DNA of 64,000 nt from Methanofollis fontis (GTDB lineage: Archaea > Halobacteriota > Methanomicrobia > Methanomicrobiales > Methanofollaceae): assembly GCF_004297185.1 (NCBI RefSeq), contig NZ_PGCL01000004.1:56599-120598 (forward strand), given 5' to 3'. The notes below the pieces were generated by a model that was not told the origin of the DNA, ran no database searches, and saw only the letters and a list, made by a program, of their open reading frames with translations. The translations under genes and the position numbers were made by a program. Of this stretch, positions 1 to 7,774 are shown one piece after another (position 1 is the stretch's first letter; each line of letters starts with the position of its first letter).

Positions 1-1
1 G

Positions 2-442
2 CGGCGGGCGCCCGACGATGCCATCGTCTCGGTGTGTGCGGGCGATGCAGGCTTCACCAGATCGATGGTCTCTTTTCCGGGCGTCCATATCCTCAAGGGG
101 GTGCACCTGGCAGGAAAGTTCGCCTTTGACCATGTGGCGGCGAGGACCGCCGCAGAGAAGGGAGTCTGCGTGGAGATCGACCTTGCGCCCATCATCGCCT
201 ATCGCGGTCGGGAGCGGCAGCGGGTGCTCGCATGCTATGCTGACATCCTCCACCTCCAGCGCCGCTACGGTTTCGGGCTCTGCATCGGGAGCAATGCCCG
301 ATCGGTCCTCGGTCAGCGGAGCGTCCGGGAGGCATCAGGGCTCTGCTCGCTCTTCGGGATGCGGGAGGAGGAGTGCATCGCCGCCTTCTCCTCGGTTGAG
401 GGGCTGCTTGAGCCCTCAGGGCCGGTGCGGGTGGTGCCATGA
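2..442 (+). CDS. rnp3: RNase P protein subunit Rpp30 (Rnp3), 5' truncated by window edge
   Basis: C-terminal part of the archaeal RNase P p30 subunit, a PHP/TIM-barrel-fold protein that with Pop5 activates the RNase P RNA for 5' maturation of tRNA precursors. The frame is open from base 2 with no start inside the window, so the N-terminus lies upstream. Family features seen are FPGVHILKGVHL, the AARTAAEKGVCVEIDLAPII stretch, and the late SNARS followed by an FGM.EEE tail. The stop overlaps the next start as ATGA, which implies translational coupling with the Pop5 gene. The neighbours (Pop5, proteasome, SBDS) form the classical archaeal RNase P/proteasome operon and confirm the call. Confidence 0.93.
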   Translation, partial: RRAPDDAIVSVCAGDAGFTRSMVSFPGVHILKGVHLAGKFAFDHVAARTAAEKGVCVEIDLAPIIAYRGRERQRVLACYADILHLQRRYGFGLCIGSNARSVLGQRSVREASGLCSLFGMREEECIAAFSSVEGLLEPSGPVRVVP

Positions 443-918
443 GGCCGCGACCCAAGGCCCTGCGATGGAAGCGGCGATACCTGCTCGTCCGCATCCTGCC
501 GCCCTGGCAGGAGGTCGACGGTAAGGCCCTCTATCTGGCGATCAATGAGGCGGTCACCAGCCTCTTCGGCGATGCCCGTGCGGCCGAGATCGGTGCCGCC
601 GTCGTCCGGAGCGGCGACGGACATGCGATCGTCCGCTGTGTCCGCGGGACGGAGGGGGATCTCGGCGTGGCCTGCGCAACCGTCACTGCAGTCGGGGAGC
701 ACCCTGTCGCCCTCAGGAGTGTCGCCACCTCCGGAACGATCGCCGCGCTCAGGCGGCGGATGGAGGGAAGCGTCCATGCCACGTCCCCGCATGAGGAGAG
801 GGACGAGAACGGAAGGCAGATGTTCCGCTATGGCGGGCATAAAATTGATGTACTGCAAGAGGGTAATAAGAGGCAGGGCATCATCTTTTTGTCAGATTAC
901 ACAGGAGAGGAGATCTAA
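439..918 (+). CDS. rnp2: RNase P protein subunit Pop5 (Rnp2)
   Basis: 159-residue Pop5 homologue, the partner of Rpp30 in the archaeal RNase P holoenzyme. The start ATG overlaps the Rpp30 stop. The N-terminal RPKALRWKRRYLLVRI and the INEAVTSLFGD helix match the family, followed by the RNP-like fold ending in GTIAALRRR at about residue 105. After that comes a 50-residue tail that is less conserved and somewhat longer than usual. The stop TAA shares its last base with the proteasome alpha start, so the two genes are tightly packed. Function follows from family and operon position; nothing in the sequence looks damaged. Confidence 0.92.
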   Translation: MRPRPKALRWKRRYLLVRILPPWQEVDGKALYLAINEAVTSLFGDARAAEIGAAVVRSGDGHAIVRCVRGTEGDLGVACATVTAVGEHPVALRSVATSGTIAALRRRMEGSVHATSPHEERDENGRQMFRYGGHKIDVLQEGNKRQGIIFLSDYTGEEI

Positions 919-1673
919 TGCAACCACAATATCAGATGGGATATGACCGGGCCATCACGGTCTTCAGTCCGGACGGCCGCCTCTATCAGGTGGAGTATGC
1001 ACGCGAGGCGGTGAAGAGGGGGACCACCGCCGTCGGCATCAAGTGCAGCGAGGGTGTGATCCTCCTTGTCGACAAGCGGGTTTCCTCCCGCCTTCTCGAA
1101 CCCTCGTCGATCGAGAAGATCTACAAGATCGACGAGCATATCGGCGTCGCATCGTCCGGCCTTGTCGGCGATGCCCGCCTGCTGGTGGACCGCGCCCGCG
1201 TGGAGGCCCAGATCAACCGCGTCACCTATGACGAGAGCATCGACGTCGAGAGTCTGGCCAAGAAGATCTGCGACCATATGCAGGTCTACACCCAGTTCGG
1301 GGGCGCCCGCCCCTACGGCACGGCCCTGCTGATCGCCGGCATCTCCGAAGGCGAGGTCCGCCTCTTCGAGACCGACCCCTCGGGCACGCTCCTCGAGTAC
1401 AAGGCGACGGGCATCGGTATCGGCCGCCCGGCCGCCATGAAGATCTTCGAGGAGGAGTACGACCCGGCCATGACGATCAGCGGCGCCGTCCATCTCGGCC
1501 TGAAGGCCCTGCATGCCGCCACCGAGGGCAAGTTCGATGTCGGCACCGTGGAGATCGGGGTCATCGAGACGCAGAACCCGGTCTTCCGCAAGATGGAACC
1601 GGCCGAGGTCAAGGCATTCGTCGACGAGGTCGAGTTCTCGCCATCTGAAACCGGCGCCGACCAGGGTGAGTGA
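918..1673 (+). CDS. psmA: Proteasome alpha subunit
   Basis: 251-residue alpha-type subunit of the archaeal 20S proteasome, forming the outer heptameric rings that gate substrate entry and dock the PAN/Cdc48 ATPase. It shows the alpha signature YDRAITVFSPDGRLYQVEYA at residues 9-28, the RGTTAVGI strand, and the family-typical GARPYGTALLIAG. It lacks the catalytic N-terminal Thr of beta subunits, as expected. The C-terminal tail is acidic. It sits immediately behind Pop5 and just before SBDS, the conserved archaeal order. Length is normal for the family (about 240-260 residues). Confidence 0.98.
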   Translation: MQPQYQMGYDRAITVFSPDGRLYQVEYAREAVKRGTTAVGIKCSEGVILLVDKRVSSRLLEPSSIEKIYKIDEHIGVASSGLVGDARLLVDRARVEAQINRVTYDESIDVESLAKKICDHMQVYTQFGGARPYGTALLIAGISEGEVRLFETDPSGTLLEYKATGIGIGRPAAMKIFEEEYDPAMTISGAVHLGLKALHAATEGKFDVGTVEIGVIETQNPVFRKMEPAEVKAFVDEVEFSPSETGADQGE

Positions 1674-1678
1674 GAGGG

Positions 1679-2383
1679 ATGATCCCGCTGGAGCGGGCGG
1701 TGATCGCCCGTCTCGAGAGCCATGGCGAACGTTTTGAGATCGGGGTCGAACCCGATCTCGCCATGCGGATCAGGCAGGGCGAGGAGATCCCGATCGAAGA
1801 CGCTGTTGCCGCCGAATCGGTCTTTGAAAGTTTTTCCCATGGCGAACGCGCCTCGGATGAGGCGCTCCTGAAGGTCTTTGGCACCACCGAATTCGAAACG
1901 GTCGCACGCCGGATCCTCAGCAAGGGCGAGATTCACCTGACATCCGACCAGCGGCGCCGGATGATCGAGGAGAAGCGGCGCAAGGTCATCACCTTCATCT
2001 CCAGAAACGCCGTCAACCCGCAGACAAAACTCCCCCACCCTCCGCAGCGGATCGAGATGGCGATGGAGGAGGCGCGGGTGAACATCGATCCCTTCAAGCA
2101 CGTGGACGAACTGGTGAAGGATACGGTGAAGGCCCTGCGCCCGATCCTCCCGATCCGCTTCGAGGAACTCAGACTTGCCGTGCGGATTCCCGCCGACCAT
2201 GCCCCCCGCGCCTATGGCGAGATGCAGTCGGCGGCAACGGTCGAACGGGAGGAATGGCAGTCGGATGGTTCGTGGATCTGCGTCTGCCGCATCCCGGCGG
2301 GTATTCAGTCCGAGTTCTATGCAGTCGTCAACCGTCTCTCCAGGGGGGAGGGAGAGGTGAAGGTGCTGGAGCAAGTATATTAA
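1679..2383 (+). CDS. Ribosome maturation protein SDO1/SBDS homologue
   Basis: Archaeal SBDS protein, 234 residues from ATG 1679. The family works in late maturation of the large ribosomal subunit. The N-terminal FYSH domain carries the typical ARLESHGERFEI, the centre has LTSDQRRRMIEEKRRKVI.FI.RNAVNP, and the C-terminal domain has the ferredoxin-like IPIRFEELRLAVRIPAD. A GTG at 1670 could extend the frame by three residues and overlaps the psmA stop, but GGTGAG at 1665-1670 is well spaced as a ribosome binding site for ATG 1679, so I prefer the latter. In many archaea exosome genes follow SBDS here; in this genome the next gene is L37Ae, 43 bases on. Confidence 0.95.
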   Translation: MIPLERAVIARLESHGERFEIGVEPDLAMRIRQGEEIPIEDAVAAESVFESFSHGERASDEALLKVFGTTEFETVARRILSKGEIHLTSDQRRRMIEEKRRKVITFISRNAVNPQTKLPHPPQRIEMAMEEARVNIDPFKHVDELVKDTVKALRPILPIRFEELRLAVRIPADHAPRAYGEMQSAATVEREEWQSDGSWICVCRIPAGIQSEFYAVVNRLSRGEGEVKVLEQVY

Positions 2384-2426
2384 CCAAAACGGCTAACCTT
2401 AGTAAGCATATCAGGGGTAATCCAGA

Positions 2427-2717
2427 ATGGCGAGGCGTAAACAGAAGGCAAAAGGCAAAGTCACCGGAAGTGCAGGGAGATTCGGCCCGAGATACGGCAG
2501 ATTCATCCGCAAGCGCGTGCTCCAGGTTGAGCGCGTCCAGAAGGCCACGCACACCTGCCCGCGCTGCGACCACAAGGCCGTGCGCCGTGTCGGGACCGGC
2601 ATCTGGCAGTGTCGCAAGTGCGGCTTCAAGTTCGCTGGCGGCGCCTATGCCCCGCAGACGCCGTCCCTCCGTGTCGCCCTCCGTACCATCGAGCGTGCGA
2701 TCGAGACCCAGGAGTAA
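2427..2717 (+). CDS. rpl37ae: 50S ribosomal protein L37Ae (eL43)
   Basis: 96-residue zinc-ribbon ribosomal protein of the archaeal/eukaryotic large subunit. The strongly basic N-terminus ([20 protein letters not shown]) is followed by a zinc finger with CPRC near residue 44 and CRKC near residue 62, separated by the conserved [11 protein letters not shown]. Length matches the family. It lies in the housekeeping operon just before the RNA polymerase subunit P gene, with six bases between them, as is common in archaea. Confidence 0.97.
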   Translation: MARRKQKAKGKVTGSAGRFGPRYGRFIRKRVLQVERVQKATHTCPRCDHKAVRRVGTGIWQCRKCGFKFAGGAYAPQTPSLRVALRTIERAIETQE

Positions 2718-2722
2718 GCGGC

Positions 2723-2857
2723 GTGGCAAGTTCATATAAATGTGCGCGGTGCAAGCAGAAGGTGGAAATCGACCAGAACGTCAGATGCCCCTACTGTGGA
2801 CACCGCATCCTGTTTAAGGAGCGCGGGGCTGCGATCAAAGAGCTGAAGGCTCGATGA
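2723..2857 (+). CDS. rpoP: DNA-directed RNA polymerase subunit P (Rpo12)
   Basis: 44-residue zinc-ribbon subunit of archaeal RNA polymerase, equivalent to eukaryotic Rpb12/Rpc10. It reads from GTG 2723 through [11 protein letters not shown] and [15 protein letters not shown], giving the two CxxC halves of the zinc site, to a short basic tail. GTG is chosen because it gives the exact family length, lies six bases after the L37Ae stop and places the ASSYKCARC start where homologues begin; upstream in this frame there is only sequence overlapping L37Ae. The stop overlaps the start of the Brix-domain gene as ATGA. Confidence 0.95.
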   Translation: MASSYKCARCKQKVEIDQNVRCPYCGHRILFKERGAAIKELKAR

Positions 2858-3252
2858 CCGTCGTCACCACCTCCAGAAAAGCAGCAAATGACCTCCGGGC
2901 GCTCGCACGGCACCTCGCCTTTGCGACGGGCGCCCGTTATCTGCCCCGCGGAAAGACCGGTTTTGCGGCGCTTTCCGACGAGGCGGTGATCCTTTTTACG
3001 CGGGAGCATGGTTCAGTCCACCTTCAGGTGCTTGAAGAGGGTGATGTGATCCATGATTTCACGATCCGGCGGGCATCGATAATCGAACGGGAGGGCACCA
3101 TCCAGCGGCGCCTCCGGATTGCCGACCAATCGGTTTATGATGTCCTGAAAGTATATTGTGATGCAGAACTGACCGGGGCGACCGAACCCGGGATCGTCTT
3201 CGACGGACAGCAGAAAAAACGGATCGTGCTGGAGGTGGGGGACGATGCATGA
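2854..3252 (+). CDS. Brix-domain ribosome biogenesis protein
   Basis: 132-residue archaeal Brix/IMP4-like protein, a short version of the eukaryotic Brix factors that bind rRNA during ribosome assembly. The N-terminal [20 protein letters not shown] and the following [17 protein letters not shown] are characteristic of the archaeal family. The rest is beta-rich, ending in a [10 protein letters not shown] strand. It overlaps RpoP at its 5' end and Pcc1 by eight bases at its 3' end, so the three are probably translated from one message. The exact rRNA target is not known from sequence. Confidence 0.88.
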   Translation: MTVVTTSRKAANDLRALARHLAFATGARYLPRGKTGFAALSDEAVILFTREHGSVHLQVLEEGDVIHDFTIRRASIIEREGTIQRRLRIADQSVYDVLKVYCDAELTGATEPGIVFDGQQKKRIVLEVGDDA

Positions 3253-3487
3253 GGCAGTCTTCTCCTTCACCTCCCCGCAGGCGACCCTCCTCCACCGCGT
3301 CCTCGCCCCTGAGGCCGGTGAGGTGGCGGGGTCGCGGTCCTGTGAGGAGGTCATGCTGGAGGGGGATGATCGCCTTGTTCTCAGGGTGCAGGCGGCCGAT
3401 GTCCATGCCCTTCGGGCGGCCCTGAACATGTGGCTCCGGTTGATAACCGTTGCAGACGAATTACAGGAGATGATCATACATGAGTAG
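3245..3487 (+). CDS. pcc1: KEOPS complex subunit Pcc1
   Basis: 80-residue Pcc1-family protein. Pcc1 dimerises inside the KEOPS complex (with Kae1, Bud32 and Cgi121), which makes the t6A modification on tRNAs decoding ANN codons. The small alpha/beta sequence ends with the typical DVHALRAALNMWLRLITVADELQ helix, where ARALNS.lRWl is the family pattern. It overlaps the Brix gene in front and prefoldin beta behind. The family is short and weakly conserved, so the call leans partly on operon order, which is conserved in Euryarchaeota. Confidence 0.87.
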   Translation: MHEAVFSFTSPQATLLHRVLAPEAGEVAGSRSCEEVMLEGDDRLVLRVQAADVHALRAALNMWLRLITVADELQEMIIHE

Positions 3488-3836
3488 TGTTCCACCCAAG
3501 GTCCAGCAGCAGCTCGGAATGCTGCAGCAGATCCAGCAGCAGCTCCAGACCGTGGCAGGGCAGAAGGCCCAGTACGAGATGGCGGTGAAGGAGACGAACC
3601 GCGCCATCGAGGAGCTGAAGGAGGTTTCCGACGAGTCGCCGGTGTACGTGAACGTCGGGACCGTGATGATGCAGAAAGAGAAGGAGAAGGTGCTCGCCGA
3701 ACTGACCGAGAAGGCAGAAACGCTGGACCTGCGAATCAAGTCCCTTGAGAAACAGGAGAAGGCGATGCAGGCGAAGTTCGAGCAGCTCCAGGCCCAGATC
3801 AAGCAGGCGATGAGCGGCAGCCCTCAGGCCTCTTAA
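3480..3836 (+). CDS. pfdB: Prefoldin beta subunit
   Basis: 118-residue prefoldin beta subunit. Four beta and two alpha subunits form the jellyfish-shaped chaperone that hands unfolded proteins to the thermosome. Two long coiled coils rich in Q, E and K (about residues 5-50 and 75-112) flank the short beta hairpin SPVYVNVGTVMMQKEKEKV, the normal beta-class layout. It closes the housekeeping operon: the stop at 3836 is followed by a TTTTTTCTTGTT tract that can act as an archaeal terminator. Confidence 0.95.
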   Translation: MSSVPPKVQQQLGMLQQIQQQLQTVAGQKAQYEMAVKETNRAIEELKEVSDESPVYVNVGTVMMQKEKEKVLAELTEKAETLDLRIKSLEKQEKAMQAKFEQLQAQIKQAMSGSPQAS

Positions 3837-4297
3837 TCGATATTTTTTCTTGTTCTGATATTTGTCCCGCTGGACGGCAGGTGCCGTCTCACTATTCAGG
3901 TGCCGGGCATTATGTGCCTTCTGTGCAGTACAGCCCATGTCATCCTGTTTCACTCGTTTGCCAGGGAAAGGGCGCCCCGCCCACTGAAGGGGATTGCTCT
4001 GTCCCGGCCCTGTGCTGACGGGAGGTTCCACCCCCCGGTCGCTGCGATAGGGGCGGGACGGTTCCTGGCGGTGTTTCCGGGAGATGCGCCGCCCCATATA
4101 CCAGATCCAACGATTGATGAAAATAGAGAAAGGCAATCGAGAACCCACACTCCCAGAGTTTTCTCAATCCACTCCCAATGGCAGTAACGGGGCGAATCGC
4201 CGGTGCAGGGCACCCACATGAACAAGCACAGAGGCGGATTCCCCAATATAGTGTAGAAAATAGAAAATTCGACGAAAAATAAGGGGGTCTCCCCCCT
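3837..4297. other. Intergenic region between convergent genes
   Basis: 461 bases between the ends of prefoldin beta and the LeuA-family gene, which face each other. A T-rich stretch (3841-3855) directly after prefoldin is a plausible terminator. The remainder has no frame resembling a protein, no tRNA and no repeat that I can recognise. Confidence 0.6.
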
Positions 4298-5867
4298 TCA
4301 GGGAGAGGGTTTTTTCTCCGCCACCCTCTGCAGGAGGTTGATGGCATTCACCATGGCGTCCACCGAGGCGATCACGACGTCGTCTGAGGAGGACGATGCA
4401 TCGAAGATGTGGCCCGTGGCGTCCTCGACGGTAATGGTCACATGGCCGATGGCGTCGGTGCCGCCCGAGATCGATTCCACCGCAAACTCCTTCAGGTGGA
4501 CCGGTTCGGGCAGGCAGTGGATGATCGCCTTCATGGCGGCGTCCACCGGGCCGTTGCCGGTGCTGCACGCCACCTTCTCCTCGCCGTTCACCGTCAGGTT
4601 CACCGAGGCGGTCGGCATCACATGGTTGCCGGTGAGGATGGCGATGTCCCTGAGGCTGACGGCCGGAGCGACGCCGCCCATGCCGGTCACTTCCTCGGCG
4701 ATCGCATAGAGGTCGGCATCGGTGATCCGCCGTCCCCGTCCGGCGATCCACTTCATCTTCTCCATGATCCGGTCCAGTTCGGCATCGGAGGGAGCGATAT
4801 GGACGTCGGCCAGGCTCTGCCTGACGGCATGGCGACCGGCATGCTTGCCCAGTTTCAGCCGCCGCCGGTGCCCGACCATCTCCGGGGTCATGATCCCGGG
4901 CTCGAAGGTGTCGGGGCGCTCCAGCACGCCGTGCGAGTGGATCCCGCTCTCATGGGAGAAGGCGTTCTCACCGACGACCGGCTGGCAGGGCGGGATGCTG
5001 ATGCCCGCATACCTGGAGACGAGGCGGGAGGTCTCGACCAGGCGCTCGGTGATCACCTCGGTCTCGATCCCGTAGATCCGTTCCAGGGCCATCACCGTCT
5101 GGGCGAGGTCGGCGTTTCCGGCCCGTTCACCCATGCCGTTCACCGTCACCTGGACCTGCGAGGCGCCGGCCTCCACGGCGGCCAGGGTGTTTGCCAGTGC
5201 CAGCCCGAAGTCGTTGTGGCAGTGGACGTCGATGGGCGCCCGCACCTCCCGCACCACGCGGGCGATGAGGTCACGCATCACCGTTGGGGTCATCACCCCG
5301 ACGGTATCCGGGATGTTCACGGTCGTGGCCCCGGCCTCAACCGCTGTCCGGCATACCTCGATCAGGTACGGCCAGTCGGTGCGGGTGGCGTCCATGGCCG
5401 AGAAGAGGCATCTATCGAAGTGTTCCCTCGCATAGGCGACGGTCGTCGCCGTGGCGTCGATCACCTCGGTCCGGCTCTTCCTGATGGTGTGCTCCCGCTG
5501 GATGTCGGACGTGGGGATGAAGACATGGATCATGTCGACGCCGGCGTCGATGCAGGCGTCCACGTCATCCTTTCGCATCCTGGAGAGTCCGCATACCTGT
5601 GCACCCGTTCCGGCGGCGGCGATCGTCCTGACCGCCTCCAGTTCGTCGGCCGAGGAGGCAGGGAAGCCGGCCTCGATGGTGCGGACTCCGATGGCAGCGA
5701 TCTGGCGTGCAATCTCGACCTTTTGATCGATGGTGAAGGATACGCCCGGCGTTTGTTCGCCGTCGCGGAGCGTGGTGTCGAAAATAGCGATGTTCTTACG
5801 TGCATTCCCGGGGGTGAAGAAAACGATACCCCCTTGTACCGGTTGTGTCTGCGTCTGTGCGAGACAT
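4298..5867 (-). CDS. leuA: 2-isopropylmalate/(R)-citramalate synthase family protein; start region uncertain
   Basis: LeuA/CimA-type acyl-transfer aldolase. The TIM barrel shows FDTTLRDGEQTPGVSF, the metal-binding HCHNDFGLALANT, the GMGERAGNADL loop and SHESGIHSHG. A C-terminal regulatory domain (about the last 120 residues) is of the leucine/isoleucine feedback type. Such enzymes condense acetyl-CoA with 2-oxoisovalerate (leucine) or pyruvate (isoleucine); sequence alone does not decide which. The conserved body is open in one frame up to 5827, but no ATG/GTG/TTG in that frame lies between the TATA box at about 5890 and the conserved start. An ATG at 5867, 20-odd bases after the TATA box, would suit a leaderless message but joins the body only if the G5 run at 5829-5833 had four bases. 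In-frame ATG 5965 lies upstream of the TATA box. Confidence 0.85.
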
Positions 5868-5886
5868 ACACAAAAAACGACCTTCG

Positions 5887-5896
5887 GATATAAATA
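5887..5896 (-). promoter_or_regulatory. TATA box for the LeuA-family gene
   Basis: On the minus strand the sequence reads TATTTATATC, close to the archaeal TTTAWATA box. It lies about 20 bases before the minus-strand ATG at 5867, the spacing expected for a leaderless archaeal transcript. No other AT-rich block stands between it and the gene. Confidence 0.6.
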
Positions 5897-5930
5897 GATG
5901 AGTACGATTGCATCGGAGCCCACCGATACC

Positions 5931-5938
5931 TTTAATAA
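5931..5938 (+). promoter_or_regulatory. TATA box for the tRNA-Tyr/tRNA-Asp unit
   Basis: TTTAATAA preceded by ACC (a BRE-like context) lies 30 bases before the first base of tRNA-Tyr. This position suits transcription starting a few bases before the tRNA. The promoter is divergent from the one of the LeuA-family gene. Confidence 0.6.
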
Positions 5939-5967
5939 CAAGTCTAACCCACCTATGTAGCGCAATA

Positions 5968-6072
5968 CCCGCCTTAACTCAGACTGGTAGAGTGCGCGGC
6001 TGTAGTTTGGTTTACCGTCACGGTGACCGCGCGGCTACCGCGATGTCCCCGGTTCGAATCCGGGAGGCGGGA
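5968..6072 (+). tRNA. tRNA-Tyr (GTA) with a 31-nt intron
   Basis: Acceptor arms CCCGCCT (5968-5974) and AGGCGGG (6065-6071) pair fully, with discriminator A6072. D arm is ACTC/GAGT, anticodon stem CGCGG/CCGCG, T arm CCCGG-TTCGAAT-CCGGG. The anticodon GTA is at 6002-6004. Positions 6006-6036 interrupt the anticodon loop between bases 37 and 38, the canonical archaeal intron site cut by the splicing endonuclease at a bulge-helix-bulge. The C1:G72 pair is the archaeal/eukaryotic tRNA-Tyr identity element. The CCA is not encoded. Confidence 0.95.
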
Positions 6073-6084
6073 TATCTGCAACGA

Positions 6085-6157
6085 GCCCAGGTAGTGTAGT
6101 GGCCTATCATGATGCCCTGTCACGGCATCGACACGGATTCGAATTCCGTCCTGGGCG
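6085..6157 (+). tRNA. tRNA-Asp (GTC)
   Basis: 73-nt tRNA: acceptor GCCCAGG (6085-6091) pairs with CCTGGGC (6150-6156), discriminator G6157. The anticodon stem ATGCC/GGCAT holds the loop CTGTCAC, giving anticodon GTC at 6119-6121. T loop TTCGAAT. No intron. It follows tRNA-Tyr after 12 bases and is probably cotranscribed with it. Confidence 0.96.
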
Positions 6158-6171
6158 TTCTTCCTTTTTGT
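6158..6171 (+). terminator. T-rich terminator after tRNA-Asp
   Basis: TTCTTCCTTTTTGTTG-like T-rich tract immediately after the tRNA 3' end. Archaeal RNA polymerase terminates on such oligo-T stretches without needing a hairpin. Confidence 0.5.
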
Positions 6172-6229
6172 TGAAATTGTCCATTCAAGGCATTTTCAGA
6201 ATGTTTTTGCAAGAATTCAAAAAAGATTC

Positions 6230-7774
6230 TCAGTCGGTTTCGGCAATTACGAGATCGATCCGCTTTCCAAGCCCCTTTTCCACGTCCTGCAGGGCATCGC
6301 GGAGTCCCCAGATCTCAAGGTCGCATTCCCCCCCGGGCGTGACCACGATCCTGAACATATTCCCGTTCTTTTCAAAGACCGCGTCCCGCACGAATCCCCG
6401 ATGACTCCGGTCGAGGTTCTCGGCGATACGGAGGATCGATGAGAGGATGCGGACTGTCCGGGCGTCACCGCCGGCGACACCGGCGGCCTCCAGCACCTTC
6501 TTTGTCGGGGGCTTTTTCCGGTGGAATCGGGCCGTCTGGGCGATGATCCGCACCTCTCTCCTGCTCAGCCCCGGCAGGGATGCGTTCTCGATGATATAGC
6601 AGGAATGGTTCTGGTGGCCGCGGAACGAGATGAGGGTGCCGGCATCATGGAGGAGGGCGGCATATTCGAGGAGCTCCCGCTCGGTCTCGCCGAGCGAGTG
6701 GAGGCCCACCTCCCCCCCGGTATCGAAGAGACGGAGGGCGAGGCGCACCACCTCGCACGAATGCCCCTCGTCGGCCCGGCAGAGGCGGGCGAGCTGCAGC
6801 ACACCCTGCCGGCGCACGGGCAGCGGTGTGCCCTGCGGGAAGCCGTCGATACCGCTGAGATAATCGATGAGCAGTCCCTCCCTGACGCCCCGGTCAGAGA
6901 TCCGCATCTCCGGTATACCGATCTCGGCCATCAGCACCTCCAGGATCACCGCTCCGCCGACGATGATGTCGGCGCGTTCCGGGTTCATGCCGGCGACGAC
7001 CCGCCGTTCGGCAAGGGTCATGCCGATCAGGCGGCGGATCGTGCTGCAGAGGCCGTTATAGGTGAGCACATTTTTGTCCCCGGCAATCGCCGCCAGGTTC
7101 TCGATCGTCCCTGAGCTGCCGAAGGCGGACAAGGTGCCGATATCGCCGAAACCACCGAGGGCGCCGCGCACCCCCTCGAGCACATGCACCCGCATCGCCG
7201 CATGGGTGTCTGGACCGTATCGCCCGTCGCCGTCAGGGGGAAAGAGGGCGGAGAGGCGGATCGCCCCGAGCCTGAGGCTTGCACGGTGGCGGGAGGAGTG
7301 GTGGGTGCCGACCGAGACCTCGGTCGAACCGCCGCCGATATCGATGAAGACCGCCTCTTCATCCCCGACACCGCCGCCCGACGCCACGCCCAGGTGGATG
7401 AGACGGGCCTCCTCGACACCGGAGATCACCCGCATGGCGATCCCGGCCCGTTCCCTGAGCAGGGCGAGGAATTCATCCCTGTTCTGTGCTTCGCGGCTTG
7501 CCGAGGTCGCCACGGCCACCACCTCATCGGCGGAAAAGCCCCGGGCGACCTCCATGAAACGGCTGCAGACCAGGACCGCCCGTTCCATTGCGGCCGGCTG
7601 GAGGAGTCCCGTCTCGAACTCGCCCTCGCCGAGACGGATCGTCTCCTTCTGCCGGGTCAGAACGGCATATGAACCGTTCGGGTCAAGCCTGACGATGAGC
7701 AGACGGACCGAGTTGGTGCCGAGGTCGACGAACGCCACCACCCTCCCGCCGGGAGGGATCGCTTCGCCGGTCAC
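6230..7774 (-). CDS. ppx: Ppx/GppA-type exopolyphosphatase
   Basis: 514-residue Ppx/GppA phosphatase from GTG 7774. The family hydrolyses terminal phosphates of polyphosphate (Ppx) or pppGpp (GppA). Seen are the ASKHA-fold N-terminal VVAFVDLGTNSVRLLI, the second phosphate loop FIDIGGGSTEVSVG, and GSSGTIENLAAIAG. The C-terminal half is the HD-like helical domain with LEYAALLHDAGTLISFRGHQNHS. The GTG overlaps the Ppk stop as GTGA, so the two are translationally coupled; a longer frame runs upstream but lies inside ppk. With ppk1 directly upstream, a role in polyphosphate turnover is more likely than (p)ppGpp metabolism. Confidence 0.92.
   Translation of the reverse strand: MTGEAIPPGGRVVAFVDLGTNSVRLLIVRLDPNGSYAVLTRQKETIRLGEGEFETGLLQPAAMERAVLVCSRFMEVARGFSADEVVAVATSASREAQNRDEFLALLRERAGIAMRVISGVEEARLIHLGVASGGGVGDEEAVFIDIGGGSTEVSVGTHHSSRHRASLRLGAIRLSALFPPDGDGRYGPDTHAAMRVHVLEGVRGALGGFGDIGTLSAFGSSGTIENLAAIAGDKNVLTYNGLCSTIRRLIGMTLAERRVVAGMNPERADIIVGGAVILEVLMAEIGIPEMRISDRGVREGLLIDYLSGIDGFPQGTPLPVRRQGVLQLARLCRADEGHSCEVVRLALRLFDTGGEVGLHSLGETERELLEYAALLHDAGTLISFRGHQNHSCYIIENASLPGLSRREVRIIAQTARFHRKKPPTKKVLEAAGVAGGDARTVRILSSILRIAENLDRSHRGFVRDAVFEKNGNMFRIVVTPGGECDLEIWGLRDALQDVEKGLGKRIDLVIAETD

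Noticed and set aside
4409..5893. Very long open frame opposite the LeuA-family gene
   Set aside because: It is a shadow frame produced by GC-rich codon bias; its translation is low-complexity (G, D, H, V rich) and has no family resemblance, while the minus strand has full LeuA motifs.
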